NCBI RefSeq assembly: GCF_963675975.1
Contig: NZ_OY780939.1
Span: forward strand, 1,798,001-1,862,000
DNA length: 64,000 nt
Source: Halarcobacter sp.
Lineage (GTDB): Bacteria > Campylobacterota > Campylobacteria > Campylobacterales > Arcobacteraceae
Direction: 5' to 3'
The position numbers and the translations under genes are program-made. The notes beneath the pieces were generated by a model, which was not told the origin of the DNA, searched no databases, and saw only the letters and a list, made by a program, of their open reading frames with translations. Below, in pieces: positions 36,544 to 45,994 of this stretch (its first letter is position 1; the number at the start of each line of letters is the position of its first letter).

Positions 36544-38457
36544 ATGGCAAAACATCAATTTCAGACAGAAGTAGGACAATTACTACATTTAATGACACAC
36601 TCTTTATATTCAAATAAAGAGATTTTTATAAGAGAGCTTGTATCAAATGCAAGTGATGCAATTGATAAACTAAACTATTTAAAATTAACTGACGAAAAAA
36701 TGAAAGCAGCTCTTCCTGAAGATTGGGCTGGAACTATTAATATCAAACTAGATGTTGAAGACAAATCAATCACTATTGCTGATAATGGTATTGGTATGAA
36801 TGAAGAGGATTTAATCGCTTCAATTGGTACAATAGCAAAATCAGGAACAAAATCTTTTGTTGAAGCTTTAACTGGTGATGCAAAAAAAGATTCAAATCTA
36901 ATTGGACAATTTGGTGTTGGTTTTTATTCTGTATTTATGGTAGCAGACAAAGTAGATGTTATCTCTAAAAAAGCAGGGGAAGAAACAGCTTACAAATGGT
37001 CAAGTACTGGTACTGGTGAGTTTGATTTAGCACCTTGTGTTAAAGATTCAAATGGAACTGTTATTTATATCAAACTAAAAGATGAAGAAGTTGAAGATTA
37101 TACTTCTAAATATAGAGTAGAAACTATTGTTAAAAAATACTCTAACCATATTGCATATCCAATCTTCTTAAACTTTAGTGAAGAAGTAACTGAAGAGTTA
37201 AGTGAAGAGGATAAAAAAGCAGGTAAAGAACCTAAAAAAACAATTGAAAATAAAAGAGAAAAAGCAAACGAAGCAACTGCACTTTGGATGCAACCAAAAT
37301 CAAAATTAAAAGAAGAAGAGTATAACGATTTTTATAAATCTATCTCTCATGATTCTCAAGATCCAATGCTTACAGTTCACACAAAAGCTGAAGGTGTAAA
37401 CGAATATACAACACTATTTTATATTCCAAAAACTGCTCCAATGGATATGTATAGAGCTGATTATCAACCAGGTGTTAAACTATATGTTAAAAGAGTATTT
37501 ATCACGGATGATGAAAAAGAACTTTTACCAACATATTTAAGATTTGTTAGAGGTATTATTGATTCTGAAGATTTACCACTAAATGTATCTAGAGAAATCT
37601 TACAAGAAAACAGAATCTTAGCAAATATCAAACAAGGTTCAGTTAAAAAAATCCTTGGTGAAATTAAAAAACTAGCTAAAGATGAAGAAAAATACAAAGA
37701 GTTTATTGAGCAATATAACAGACCTTTAAAAGAGGGTGCTTACCAAGACTTTACAAATAAAGATTTACTTCTTGAACTAATTAGATTTAAATCATCAAAA
37801 GTAGAAAAAGGTGAAATGACATCTTTAGAAAGCTATAAAGATAGAGCAGATAGTGAACAAAAAGCAATCTACTATATCGTTGGTGACAATGAAAATGTTC
37901 TAAGAAATTCTCCACTTTTAGAAGCATATAAGAAAAATGATATTGAAGTTCTTATCTTAGATGATAAAGAGATTGATGAAATCATCACTCCAATGTATGG
38001 TGCATATAAAGAGTGGGAATTTAAAGATATCACTGCTTGTGAAGCTCCAAAAGTAGAGCAAACAGAAGAAGAGAAAAAAGAAGTTGAAGAAAAATTCAAA
38101 GATATCACAGAAAAAATCAAAGAGGTTTTAGGTGAAGCTGTTAAAGAAGTAAAAGTAACTAACAGACTTTCAGAATCTCCATCTTGTGTTGTAAAAGATG
38201 CAGGTGATGCACAAATGCAACAAATGGCTCAAATGATGAGAGCAATGGGACAAGAGATGCCAGAAACTGCTCCAATCTTAGAGATTAACCCAGACCATGA
38301 AATCGTTACTAAACTAAATGGTTTAAGTGATGACAGTCTTGTATCTGATGTATCTTGGGTACTGCTAGATCAAGCTAAATTGAGTGAAGGTATGGAAATC
38401 ACTGATACAGTTGCATTTGCACAAAGACTAAGTAGAATCACAGCAAAAGCACTTTAA
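36544..38457 (+). CDS. htpG: Chaperone protein HtpG (Hsp90)
   Basis: A 637-residue Hsp90 chaperone. The N-terminal GHKL ATPase site is complete: ELVSNASDAIDKL (near residue 33), DNGIGM (near 80), GTIAKSGTK and GQFGVGFYS. The middle domain has the catalytic-loop region NVSREILQENR, followed by a C-terminal dimerisation domain. Length is typical. The ATG has CAGGAGA upstream. A CIRCE element upstream indicates heat-shock control by HrcA. Confidence 0.97.
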   Translation: MAKHQFQTEVGQLLHLMTHSLYSNKEIFIRELVSNASDAIDKLNYLKLTDEKMKAALPEDWAGTINIKLDVEDKSITIADNGIGMNEEDLIASIGTIAKSGTKSFVEALTGDAKKDSNLIGQFGVGFYSVFMVADKVDVISKKAGEETAYKWSSTGTGEFDLAPCVKDSNGTVIYIKLKDEEVEDYTSKYRVETIVKKYSNHIAYPIFLNFSEEVTEELSEEDKKAGKEPKKTIENKREKANEATALWMQPKSKLKEEEYNDFYKSISHDSQDPMLTVHTKAEGVNEYTTLFYIPKTAPMDMYRADYQPGVKLYVKRVFITDDEKELLPTYLRFVRGIIDSEDLPLNVSREILQENRILANIKQGSVKKILGEIKKLAKDEEKYKEFIEQYNRPLKEGAYQDFTNKDLLLELIRFKSSKVEKGEMTSLESYKDRADSEQKAIYYIVGDNENVLRNSPLLEAYKKNDIEVLILDDKEIDEIITPMYGAYKEWEFKDITACEAPKVEQTEEEKKEVEEKFKDITEKIKEVLGEAVKEVKVTNRLSESPSCVVKDAGDAQMQQMAQMMRAMGQEMPETAPILEINPDHEIVTKLNGLSDDSLVSDVSWVLLDQAKLSEGMEITDTVAFAQRLSRITAKAL

Positions 38458-38462
38458 AAATA

Positions 38463-38582
38463 AAAGAACTATTTGCACGCATCTTCAGCGTTGCAAATAG
38501 TTTTTCTCTCAGTCACTTACCTCTTTTAATCTCTTTCAATAAAAACTATTCGCGCCTTGAATCTACATACAACTAGTTCTTT
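38463..38582. repeat. Imperfect long inverted repeat downstream of htpG
   Basis: AAAGAACTA (38463-38471) is complementary to TAGTTCTTT (38574-38582). The nested htpG terminator and a further AAAACTATTCGCGCC segment make a relatively GC-rich, structured stretch of about 120 bases. No gene is visible. It could be a double terminator, a small RNA or the remnant of a mobile repeat. Confidence 0.3.
38467..38505 (+). terminator. Intrinsic terminator after htpG
   Basis: AACTATTTGCA pairs with TGCAAATAGTT, with the inner GCG/CGC possibly extending the stem, and is followed by TTTTT. It lies 10 bp after the htpG stop. Confidence 0.8.
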
Positions 38583-38673
38583 TAGTTAGTAAAAATATTT
38601 TCAATTTCTTTTTTATTCGTTATAACATAGAATATGGATTTATGTTATAATATTTCACAAATAAGGATTAAAT

Positions 38674-38970
38674 GTGACAAAAGAATATATTATTAACTAT
38701 TTAAAAGAGCACAAAAATGAATTTTCACAAAAGTTTGGTATTACTAAACTTGGTCTTTTTGGTTCATATGTAAAAGATGAAGCGAGTGAAAATAGTGATA
38801 TTGATATTCTTATTGAACTTGAAAATAATCTTTCCGATATATATGAAAAAAAGTCTAAATTTAAAAATATTTTAGAAAGCCATTTTAATTTAAATGTTGA
38901 TATTGCAAGAGAAAAATATTTAAAACCTATGGCAAAAGAAGAAATCCTTAAAGAAGTAGTTTATGTCTAA
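38674..38970 (+). CDS. mntA: MntA-type nucleotidyltransferase antitoxin
   Basis: A 98-residue minimal nucleotidyltransferase with the hallmark GS (30-31) and DxD (Asp42, Asp44) motifs in the context LGLFGSYVKDEASENSDID. In characterised pairs MntA AMPylates and thereby silences its HEPN toxin partner. The start is GTG at 38674 with AAGGA about 10 bases upstream. It overlaps hepT by 8 bp, a typical antitoxin-toxin arrangement. Confidence 0.88.
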   Translation: MTKEYIINYLKEHKNEFSQKFGITKLGLFGSYVKDEASENSDIDILIELENNLSDIYEKKSKFKNILESHFNLNVDIAREKYLKPMAKEEILKEVVYV

Positions 38971-39295
38971 AACTAAACTTTCTTTGCTATCTATTATTGA
39001 AGCAATAGAGAAGATTGAAAAATATACAAAAGAATATTCAAATGCAGACGACTTCTATCATGCAGAGAGAGACTTTGATGCAACAATGATGCAGTTTGTA
39101 ATTATAGGTGAGATGATTTCGAAAATTGATGAAACATTTAAAACACAACATTCTAATATTCCATGGCATAAGATTAAAGGTTTTAGAAATATAGTTGCAC
39201 ATAATTATTTTGGTATAGATGCAGATGAAATTTGGGAAATAATTACTCTAAAAATAAAACCATTAAAAAAGGATATTGAAGATATTTTAGATTAG
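38963..39295 (+). CDS. hepT: HepT-type HEPN toxin (DUF86)
   Basis: A 110-residue four-helix HEPN protein with the RNase motif Rx4HxY: Arg75, His80 and Tyr82 in RNIVAHNY, all intact. HepT toxins cleave RNA, and the Tyr is the residue AMPylated by MntA in studied pairs. It overlaps the mntA-like gene by 8 bp. A palindromic hairpin follows. Confidence 0.88.
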   Translation: MSKTKLSLLSIIEAIEKIEKYTKEYSNADDFYHAERDFDATMMQFVIIGEMISKIDETFKTQHSNIPWHKIKGFRNIVAHNYFGIDADEIWEIITLKIKPLKKDIEDILD

Positions 39296-39304
39296 AAAAT
39301 TATA

Positions 39305-39324
39305 AAAGAGGATTAATCCTCTTT
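39305..39324. terminator. Palindromic hairpin between hepT and the DUF6172 gene
   Basis: AAAGAGGA, TTAA loop, TCCTCTTT: a perfect stem between two convergent genes. On the minus strand the downstream sequence is T-rich (TTTTATAATTTT), so it probably terminates the DUF6172 gene. Confidence 0.55.
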
Positions 39325-39675
39325 CATATCATCTTCTGATAATTCAGGTATTTCTTCAATATCTTCATCATCAAGTGTTTTCTTTTTTTCTTCTGCTCTT
39401 GAAAGAATCTCTAAATAAAAAGTTTTACAGTTTTCTTGAGCTGCCTCGTTAACAAATCTCATAATATCAGAAAACTGAATCTCTACTGGTGTTTCTTCAT
39501 CTTTTGCAAATTTACAATCAAAAAACCAAAAGTCTTTCTCTTTTGGTAGAGGTTTTCTTTGTTCTCTTTTTATATATTTTCTTATTTCATGTTTGATAGA
39601 TTCTAAAACTCTATCAGGGTTTTTATTTTCAACTTGTAGTTTAAAAGTTTTTTTCAAAAATTTCCTTTTTTGCAA
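39313..39675 (-). CDS. DUF6172 family protein
   Basis: A 120-residue cytosolic protein with the pattern of DUF6172: a KKTFKLQ start, VLESIKHEIRKYIKREQRKPLP, then WFFDCKF and a helical part ending FYLEIL. A Glu/Asp-rich tail follows. Function unknown. The upstream AAGG ribosome site and a T-rich leader support the ATG at 39675. Confidence 0.75.
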   Translation of the reverse strand: MQKRKFLKKTFKLQVENKNPDRVLESIKHEIRKYIKREQRKPLPKEKDFWFFDCKFAKDEETPVEIQFSDIMRFVNEAAQENCKTFYLEILSRAEEKKKTLDDEDIEEIPELSEDDMKED

Positions 39676-39814
39676 TTGTATCCATTTTTCTCAACTTTTA
39701 GACTGTTTTGTATTTTTATTATGGATTTATAAACAATTTAGTCAATTCTGATATAATGATTAGTAATAGCTTTTGGTATTACAAATGATTATATGTAATA
39801 TTAAGGATTCTCAT

Positions 39815-40558
39815 ATGGAATACACTTTTATTTTAGCTCTATGCTTGACACTGTTTTTTGCTTCAACTGTTCATGGGGCTATTGGTTTTGGTTTTGGGAT
39901 GATTTCTACTCCTATCATCGCACTTTTTACTGATATGCAAACTACTATTTTATATATGCTTATTCCAACTATGGGTGCAAATATTTTAAGTATTTTAAGT
40001 GAAGGCAAGTTTTTAGAGGCTTTAAAAAAGTTTTGGTTTATCATAACTTTGATGGTAATAGGAAGTGCTTTAGGTACTGTTTTACTTCTTTATACAAACT
40101 CTGATTTGTTTAAACTTCTACTTGCTGGTATTATATTTTTGTATCTTCTTCAATCAGTTGTTAAAATAGAAGCGACTTTTGTATCAAAATATCCACGAAG
40201 TTCAACTTATGGTTTGGGTATTTTTGGTGGTATGTTATCGGGACTTACAAATATAGTTGCACCTCTTATGATTATGTATACATTAGAGTTAAAATATTCT
40301 AGAAAAGATACAGTACAGTTATCAAATCTTTGTTTTTTGTTTACAAAGATTGGGCAAATCACGGTTTTCTTACTTCATGGAAGTTTTACTGTTGAGGATT
40401 TTAATATCTCTATGATAGGGCTTGCTGCTACATTTATAGGTATGTTTTTAGGAATAAAGGTTAAAAAACTAATCGACGCAAAACTATATGTGAAGATTTT
40501 AAAAGTTCTTCTTTTTATAATAGCTTCAATGTTAGTTGTTCAAACAATAAGTTTTTAG
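39815..40558 (+). CDS. TSUP-family permease (TauE/SafE)
   Basis: A 247-residue inner-membrane protein with about eight hydrophobic segments and the TauE/SafE-type repeats HGAIGFGFGMISTPIIAL near the N-terminus and GLGIFGGMLSGLTNIVAPLMIMY in the second half. Members export or import sulfite, sulfoacetate, taurine-related or other organosulfur anions. The ATG at 39815 with AAGGA 7 bases upstream is preferred to an upstream in-frame ATG at 39773. It is 9 bp before a LysR gene in the same direction, which probably regulates it. Confidence 0.85.
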   Translation: MEYTFILALCLTLFFASTVHGAIGFGFGMISTPIIALFTDMQTTILYMLIPTMGANILSILSEGKFLEALKKFWFIITLMVIGSALGTVLLLYTNSDLFKLLLAGIIFLYLLQSVVKIEATFVSKYPRSSTYGLGIFGGMLSGLTNIVAPLMIMYTLELKYSRKDTVQLSNLCFLFTKIGQITVFLLHGSFTVEDFNISMIGLAATFIGMFLGIKVKKLIDAKLYVKILKVLLFIIASMLVVQTISF

Positions 40559-40567
40559 GATACAAAT

Positions 40568-41386
40568 ATGGATTCAAATCTTCTAAAAGTTTTTATAGCA
40601 GTTGCAAACACAAAAAGTATCTCAAATGGTGCAAAAGAGTTAGGCTTCACTCAGTCAAATATGACTCTTCGTATAAAACAGCTTGAAAAGATTTTAGGGC
40701 AAGAGTTGTTTCACCGAACAAACAAAGGTGTAGTTTTAACTCAAGAGGGTGAGAAGTTTTTCCCTTATGCGGTTGATATTGTAAAAAAAGTTGAAGAAGC
40801 AACTTTAAAAATACGAAATATAAACCACCAAGAGTTGCTTAGAATTGGCTCAACCCAATCAAATACTACAATAAGACTTTCAAAGTTTATAGATAAACTT
40901 GATAAAGACTTCAAAGATATGAAGTTGGAGTTTGTAGTTGATAGTAGTTTAAATCTTATTGAGCAATTGTTAGATTATAAACTTGATATAGCTTTTGTAA
41001 ATGGAAAACCAAAACAAAAAGATTTAGAGGTTTTAAATGTTTTTAAAGAGGATATTGTATTGGTTGAGCCAAAAGACAAAGAACCAGAAAACATAATCTA
41101 TTCATATAAAAATGGATGTTTAAATAGAATATTTCTAGAAGAGTATCTAACAGAAGAGAAAAAAGTTCAATACAAAAAAGTGAACATAGAAAACTATGAG
41201 TTGATTTTATCTTGCGTAAAAACTGGATATGGAGTTGCACTTTTTTCAAGAGAGATTATTGAAAAGTTTGGATATGAAAACAAACTAAAAATCACAAGTA
41301 TGGATTTTAGGTTGGATACATATCTAATCTGTAGGAAGGATTACCTTCCTATGATAGAAGGATATTTAAGACAAATCACTCTTTAG
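40568..41386 (+). CDS. LysR-family transcriptional regulator
   Basis: A 272-residue regulator. It has an N-terminal winged helix (AVANTKSISNGAKELGFTQSNMTLRIKQLEKILGQELFHR) and a short LysR substrate-binding domain. It may respond to the solute carried by the adjacent TSUP permease. Its stop codon overlaps that of the convergent HlyD-type gene by 4 bp, so no terminator separates them. Confidence 0.9.
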   Translation: MDSNLLKVFIAVANTKSISNGAKELGFTQSNMTLRIKQLEKILGQELFHRTNKGVVLTQEGEKFFPYAVDIVKKVEEATLKIRNINHQELLRIGSTQSNTTIRLSKFIDKLDKDFKDMKLEFVVDSSLNLIEQLLDYKLDIAFVNGKPKQKDLEVLNVFKEDIVLVEPKDKEPENIIYSYKNGCLNRIFLEEYLTEEKKVQYKKVNIENYELILSCVKTGYGVALFSREIIEKFGYENKLKITSMDFRLDTYLICRKDYLPMIEGYLRQITL

Positions 41387-42261
41387 TTTTTATGTTTGTT
41401 GTTTACTTCAATCATACAAGTAACACCAGCTCTTAAAATATAATCTTCTGGAACTTCATCTATAGCGATTCTTACAGGGATTCTTTGAGCTAATTTAACC
41501 CAAGTAAAAGATGGGTTTACATTTGCTAAAAGTCCACTTCCTCTGTCATTATCTCTATCCGTTATACCACTTGCGATACTTTCAATATGCCCTTTTAAAA
41601 CATAATCAGTTCCAAGAGGCTTCATAACAGCTTTATCTCCAACTTTTATTTTTGGTATTTTATGTTCTTCAAAATACCCATAAACCCAAAAACTGTTTTC
41701 GTTTAGGATTGACAGATGGCTTTGTCCAACTTTTACAAAGTCACCTTCTTTTACAAGTAGGTTATTTACCCAACCATTTGTTGGAGCATAGATTGTTGCT
41801 CTTTGTAAATCAAGTTTTGCCAAATCTAATCTTGCTTTTGATTCATTTAAATCCTCTTTTGCCATTATTAAACTATATTTTGCATCATCTTTTACATCTT
41901 TTGGCACAATAGAATCACTAGCTTTGATTCTTTTTTCATATTTAGCTTTTTTCATATTGTAGTTTGCTTTTTTAGCTTTTACTATAGATTCAAGTGTAAA
42001 AACCTCTGCTTCAAATCTTTTTTTATCGATTTCAAAAAGTTTGTCCCCTTTTTTAACATATTGATTATCTTTAACATATAGTTTAGAAACAAGTCCTTCA
42101 ACATCTGGTGCCACAAGTGTTATATCTGCTCTGATTCTTCCATCTCTTGTCCAAGGAGAATCAATATAGTTATTCCATAGGTTTACAGTCAACACAATAG
42201 CAACTGCAACGATTGCAAATGTGATTAGATATCTTATTAGTTTTATAATTGTTTTGTTCAT
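41383..42261 (-). CDS. HlyD/EmrA-type periplasmic efflux adaptor
   Basis: A 292-residue membrane-fusion protein with one N-terminal transmembrane helix (residues 9-28), a lipoyl-like domain (VSKLYVKDNQYVKKGDKLFEI), an alpha-hairpin and a second lipoyl half (ATIYAPTNGWVNNL). It resembles AaeA/YibH-type adaptors that pair with FUSC pumps for aromatic acids. It is the last gene of the five-gene efflux operon. Confidence 0.9.
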   Translation of the reverse strand: MNKTIIKLIRYLITFAIVAVAIVLTVNLWNNYIDSPWTRDGRIRADITLVAPDVEGLVSKLYVKDNQYVKKGDKLFEIDKKRFEAEVFTLESIVKAKKANYNMKKAKYEKRIKASDSIVPKDVKDDAKYSLIMAKEDLNESKARLDLAKLDLQRATIYAPTNGWVNNLLVKEGDFVKVGQSHLSILNENSFWVYGYFEEHKIPKIKVGDKAVMKPLGTDYVLKGHIESIASGITDRDNDRGSGLLANVNPSFTWVKLAQRIPVRIAIDEVPEDYILRAGVTCMIEVNNKHKN

Positions 42262-42269
42262 TAATATCC

Positions 42270-42470
42270 TTATTTATAAATTAGTAGTGAAATTGTTGAA
42301 AATACGCACATAAAAAGTGCAGCTCTAAAAAGTCCGGGATGCCAGACAAACTCATAAACTCTTAAATCAAGTAAAACTCTGTTTAAAGCAAGTTGTATAA
42401 CACCTGCAACTACAAATAATAGAATTAGTGCAGGGATTTGAACTCCCATTAGTGATATTATTGGATCCAT
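42270..42470 (-). CDS. DUF1656 small membrane protein (AaeX-like)
   Basis: A 66-residue protein with two transmembrane helices (about 8-25 and 46-64) and the family feature FVWHPGLFRAALF. DUF1656 proteins almost always lie between FUSC pump and adaptor genes, as here. The stop of the FUSC gene and this ATG share one base. Exact role unknown. Confidence 0.85.
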   Translation of the reverse strand: MDPIISLMGVQIPALILLFVVAGVIQLALNRVLLDLRVYEFVWHPGLFRAALFMCVFSTISLLIYK

Positions 42471-44575
42471 TATTTATCTCCTTGAATAGGTAAAAACTCT
42501 GTATTTTTTATAATCGAATAGATAATACTAACCTCAGTTGTAATCACATTTAGCAGTTTTTGTTCATTTGCAGAGGTCAATTTCTTGTTTTCTAAGTCAT
42601 GCATTAGTTTCTCTATTTTTCTTCTATAAACAGTTTTATCTGTTTTGTCTTTTAGGTCAAAGTATTTTTCAATATTGTTTAAAATCAGTCTAATTTGTAT
42701 AGGTTTTCTTCCCTCAAATAGGCTTGCTCTTTTTCTAATAGTGATGATTGCTTTACCAATCTCAACAGTTGATAAAATCCAAGTAAAGATTTTTGAGTTT
42801 GTATTTGTATCTAGTCTTCCAACTACAGAATATCTTTGCATCAAATCAAAGTTTAGCATCTCAAGTTTTGCTCTTTGAAGTGATAAGTCATCTTTTATTA
42901 GGATGTTTATTTGTTTACTTAGAACTTTTTTAACTCTTGATTCAATCCAAGAATTAGATGTAAAATCAAAAAGCATATAACTTAGTGTTGATATTATTAA
43001 TCCAACTATTGTAGCCATTGCTGTTCCAAAGAAGAAAGCAAAATCAGAATGATAAGATGTGTTTACCGCAATTGTTGTAATAAATACTAAAAGAATACCA
43101 AAGCCTATAAAACTTTTTCCTGGTAAAACCATCATCAATGAAAGTAGTGCAAACATAGGAGTCAAAGCAAGACACATAGTTGGTAAATCAATCACAAAAG
43201 ATGGAATAATATAAAAGTTATAAATTGGTGTGATTATCAAACCTATGATTGTACCAATAATTGTACTATTTATTATCCCTTTTGGGTTTGGTGCTGTACT
43301 TAGAAGTAAAGTATTTGCAATAGCAGGAATAACTCCAAAAGCTGCATATTCCCAACCTGATATCATCCAAAGTACCATCATCGCAATAAGTGCAGATGTT
43401 GCTCTTACAACCATCAACAAAATCAAAAGATTGTCACTATAAGTTGAGAACTTCAAGTTTTGAACAAAGTTTTTTTCATCTTTTATTTTTGTATCTTTTT
43501 TGATAAAAGAAAGATAAGTATTTGCATATTCATATAATTCATTTTGTAGTCTCTCTAGTAAAAAACAGATAGCTTTAAAATCATTTTTTAGTTCAAAATC
43601 ATCTTCTAGGTTTAGTTTTACTTTTTCCTCTTCTACAACTTTTTGAGTAAGAGCTTTTGTTTTTTTCAATTCAAATAAAAGTGTATTTATATTTTTTTCT
43701 TCTAGCTGTTTTTCATGAAACTCTTTTAGCGTTGTTTCTATATTTTCATAAATATTTTTCAAACTATCTATAAATACAGTATTATCTTTACTATTATTGA
43801 TGATATTTCTTAGTGATAAAAAAGTTGTACTGATATGCATAAATTCATAGTTTAATCTTTTGTAATAAACACTATCTCTTTTTGAAATACTAGTTTCAAA
43901 GTTACTATTTACTCTTAAACTATCCGTTCCTAAAATATCTCTATTATAATTAACTGCCGAACTATCAAAAGAAAATATATTTTTTACATTTGAAAAGGTA
44001 TTAATAAGAAGATTGAATTTACTCTTTTCACTTTTTATTAGTGTTTTACTTAAACTTTGAGGAAATAAAACTTCACTAATAAAACTTGCAGAAATCAAGC
44101 CAATCATAACTTCAAAAAATCTATCAATACCAAAAGTGAATATCTCAGCTGGAGTTTGAATAATAGGCATAGTTACAACAGCAATTGTATATCCAGACAT
44201 AACAAATCCATAAGACATAAAGTTTCTTGCCATAAACCCAATAGCTGCACAAACTCCTGCCCACAATGCAAAAAATATAGTAAATGAAACTCTATCTTGT
44301 GCAAATAAAGCTATAAAAGTAATAGCCATAGTTGTACCTAAAACAGTTCCAATAAGTCTATAAAAACTTTTTGAAAATACTGGTCCACTAAATGGTTGCA
44401 TCACAATAAACACTGTGAAAACTGATGTTTGTGGCATAGATAAATTAAATACAATACATAAAGATAGTGCCATCAAACATGCAGCAACAGATTTGAAAAC
44501 ATAAGTAAAATTTGGTAAGTCTTTACTTAGCCACTCTTGTGAAGCAGTTTTGATGTATTGTTTAGTTATTGTCAA
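42470..44575 (-). CDS. FUSC-family inner-membrane efflux pump (AaeB-like)
   Basis: About 701 residues, with two bundles of roughly six transmembrane helices (near residues 30-170 and 385-520), each followed by a cytosolic helical region: the FUSC layout. Related pumps export aromatic carboxylic acids or fusaric acid. The TTG at 44575 with AAAGGAAC 5-6 bases upstream is the likely start. The frame extends to a GTG at 44605 without a good ribosome site. It overlaps the outer-membrane channel gene by 14 bp, so it is coupled to it. Confidence 0.88.
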   Translation of the reverse strand: MTITKQYIKTASQEWLSKDLPNFTYVFKSVAACLMALSLCIVFNLSMPQTSVFTVFIVMQPFSGPVFSKSFYRLIGTVLGTTMAITFIALFAQDRVSFTIFFALWAGVCAAIGFMARNFMSYGFVMSGYTIAVVTMPIIQTPAEIFTFGIDRFFEVMIGLISASFISEVLFPQSLSKTLIKSEKSKFNLLINTFSNVKNIFSFDSSAVNYNRDILGTDSLRVNSNFETSISKRDSVYYKRLNYEFMHISTTFLSLRNIINNSKDNTVFIDSLKNIYENIETTLKEFHEKQLEEKNINTLLFELKKTKALTQKVVEEEKVKLNLEDDFELKNDFKAICFLLERLQNELYEYANTYLSFIKKDTKIKDEKNFVQNLKFSTYSDNLLILLMVVRATSALIAMMVLWMISGWEYAAFGVIPAIANTLLLSTAPNPKGIINSTIIGTIIGLIITPIYNFYIIPSFVIDLPTMCLALTPMFALLSLMMVLPGKSFIGFGILLVFITTIAVNTSYHSDFAFFFGTAMATIVGLIISTLSYMLFDFTSNSWIESRVKKVLSKQINILIKDDLSLQRAKLEMLNFDLMQRYSVVGRLDTNTNSKIFTWILSTVEIGKAIITIRKRASLFEGRKPIQIRLILNNIEKYFDLKDKTDKTVYRRKIEKLMHDLENKKLTSANEQKLLNVITTEVSIIYSIIKNTEFLPIQGDK

Positions 44576-45992
44576 GAGAAGTTCCTTTCTCTTTATAACC
44601 ACCACCTAAAGCTTTGATTAAATCAATTTGAGCATTTAACTCATTGTTTTTCAAAGATAGTTTAGTAATCTCTTCATCAATTAAGCTTAGTTTTGAGTCA
44701 ATATAAGATATTTTATTTTTAAGACCTAACTTGAATATTTTTCTCTCAATATCTAGGTTTTTTTCTTTGCTTTTTAAAATATTGTTTTGAACTTTGATTT
44801 TAGATTTGTTTAGTTCAAACTTTTTTAATGAAGCTACAACTTCATTTATAGCTTTTATTACACTTTGGTTATATTCTTGTACTTGAATATTGTATTCATC
44901 AGTTTTTATATTTAAATTGTTTTCTCTTCTATTCCCATCAAATAAAGGAAGTGAGATAGCTGAGCCAATATATGGTGCATAAGAGCTTTTATCAAATAAA
45001 CTAGCCCAAGAAAAAGATGTAAAACCTAACAAACCACTAAGACTAATGTTTGGATAAAACTGTGCTTTTGCATTTGTGATATACTCATTTTTACTTAGAA
45101 GTAGATATTTTTGAATGGCAATATCTGGTCTATGTGATAACACATCCAAATGGATATCTTTAGGAACAAAAACTTTATATTTATCAAAACTTGATACTCT
45201 TTTTAGTTTATCAATCTTTGAAGGCATAAGCCCTGAAACTATAGAAAGAGATTTTTTCAAGTCTTCAATCTCAATTTTTAGATCTAAAGAGTTTTGCTTT
45301 ACTTTTTCAAGAGAAGTACTACTTCTATTTATCTCTATTTGGTTTGCCAACCCTAATTCATGTAAAGTGTTTAAAATATGATGTTTCTCTTCAATGTTTT
45401 TTTCTAAAACTTTTATTTTTTCTAATTGCTCTTTTTTATAATTTAGTGTGGCATACAGTTTTACAATAGAAGTTGTCATTGCTATTTTTTTTACTTGTAT
45501 ATACAACTTTTGAGCTAAAGATTTATTTATTGATGCTCTTATTAAAGAAGAGTTTTTATCCCAAAAATCAAAATCATAGTTTAACCCTAAACCTTGGTCA
45601 TAAAGATTATAATAACCCCCACCTAGTGGATCAGGGAAGATATAGTTCTCACTATATCTTTGTCTTGAAACATTACCATCTATTCCAACTGTTGGCTTTT
45701 TTAAAGCTTTGTTTATCTCAACAATAGATTGTGCACTTTTATATCTTGTTTTTAATATTTTTAAAGTTGGGGCATTATTTAGGGCTTCATTTATCAAAGA
45801 GTTTAGTTGTTCATCTTTAAACTTTTTCCACCATTGTGTATTTAAAGAAAGTTCTGAACTATTGAACTTATTTAGGTCTGTTTTTAATTCTTTGTTAATT
45901 TTACTGTTATCAAATTTTTTAATTTTTTCAACTTTAGGAACACAACCTGTTAAAATATAAAGTGATATAAATATAAGTACTAAATTTCTCAT
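44562..45992 (-). CDS. Outer-membrane efflux lipoprotein (NodT/OprM family)
   Basis: A 476-residue TolC-like channel with a lipobox ending LTGC (Cys17). It has two OEP repeats with the coiled-coil helices expected, and segments such as LNTQWWKKFKDEQLN and SHRPDIAIQKYLL that are typical of NodT-type outer-membrane factors. It completes a tripartite pump with the FUSC and HlyD proteins. It starts 2 bp after the MarR gene. Confidence 0.92.
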   Translation of the reverse strand: MRNLVLIFISLYILTGCVPKVEKIKKFDNSKINKELKTDLNKFNSSELSLNTQWWKKFKDEQLNSLINEALNNAPTLKILKTRYKSAQSIVEINKALKKPTVGIDGNVSRQRYSENYIFPDPLGGGYYNLYDQGLGLNYDFDFWDKNSSLIRASINKSLAQKLYIQVKKIAMTTSIVKLYATLNYKKEQLEKIKVLEKNIEEKHHILNTLHELGLANQIEINRSSTSLEKVKQNSLDLKIEIEDLKKSLSIVSGLMPSKIDKLKRVSSFDKYKVFVPKDIHLDVLSHRPDIAIQKYLLLSKNEYITNAKAQFYPNISLSGLLGFTSFSWASLFDKSSYAPYIGSAISLPLFDGNRRENNLNIKTDEYNIQVQEYNQSVIKAINEVVASLKKFELNKSKIKVQNNILKSKEKNLDIERKIFKLGLKNKISYIDSKLSLIDEEITKLSLKNNELNAQIDLIKALGGGYKEKGTSLDNN

Positions 45993-45994
45993 TG

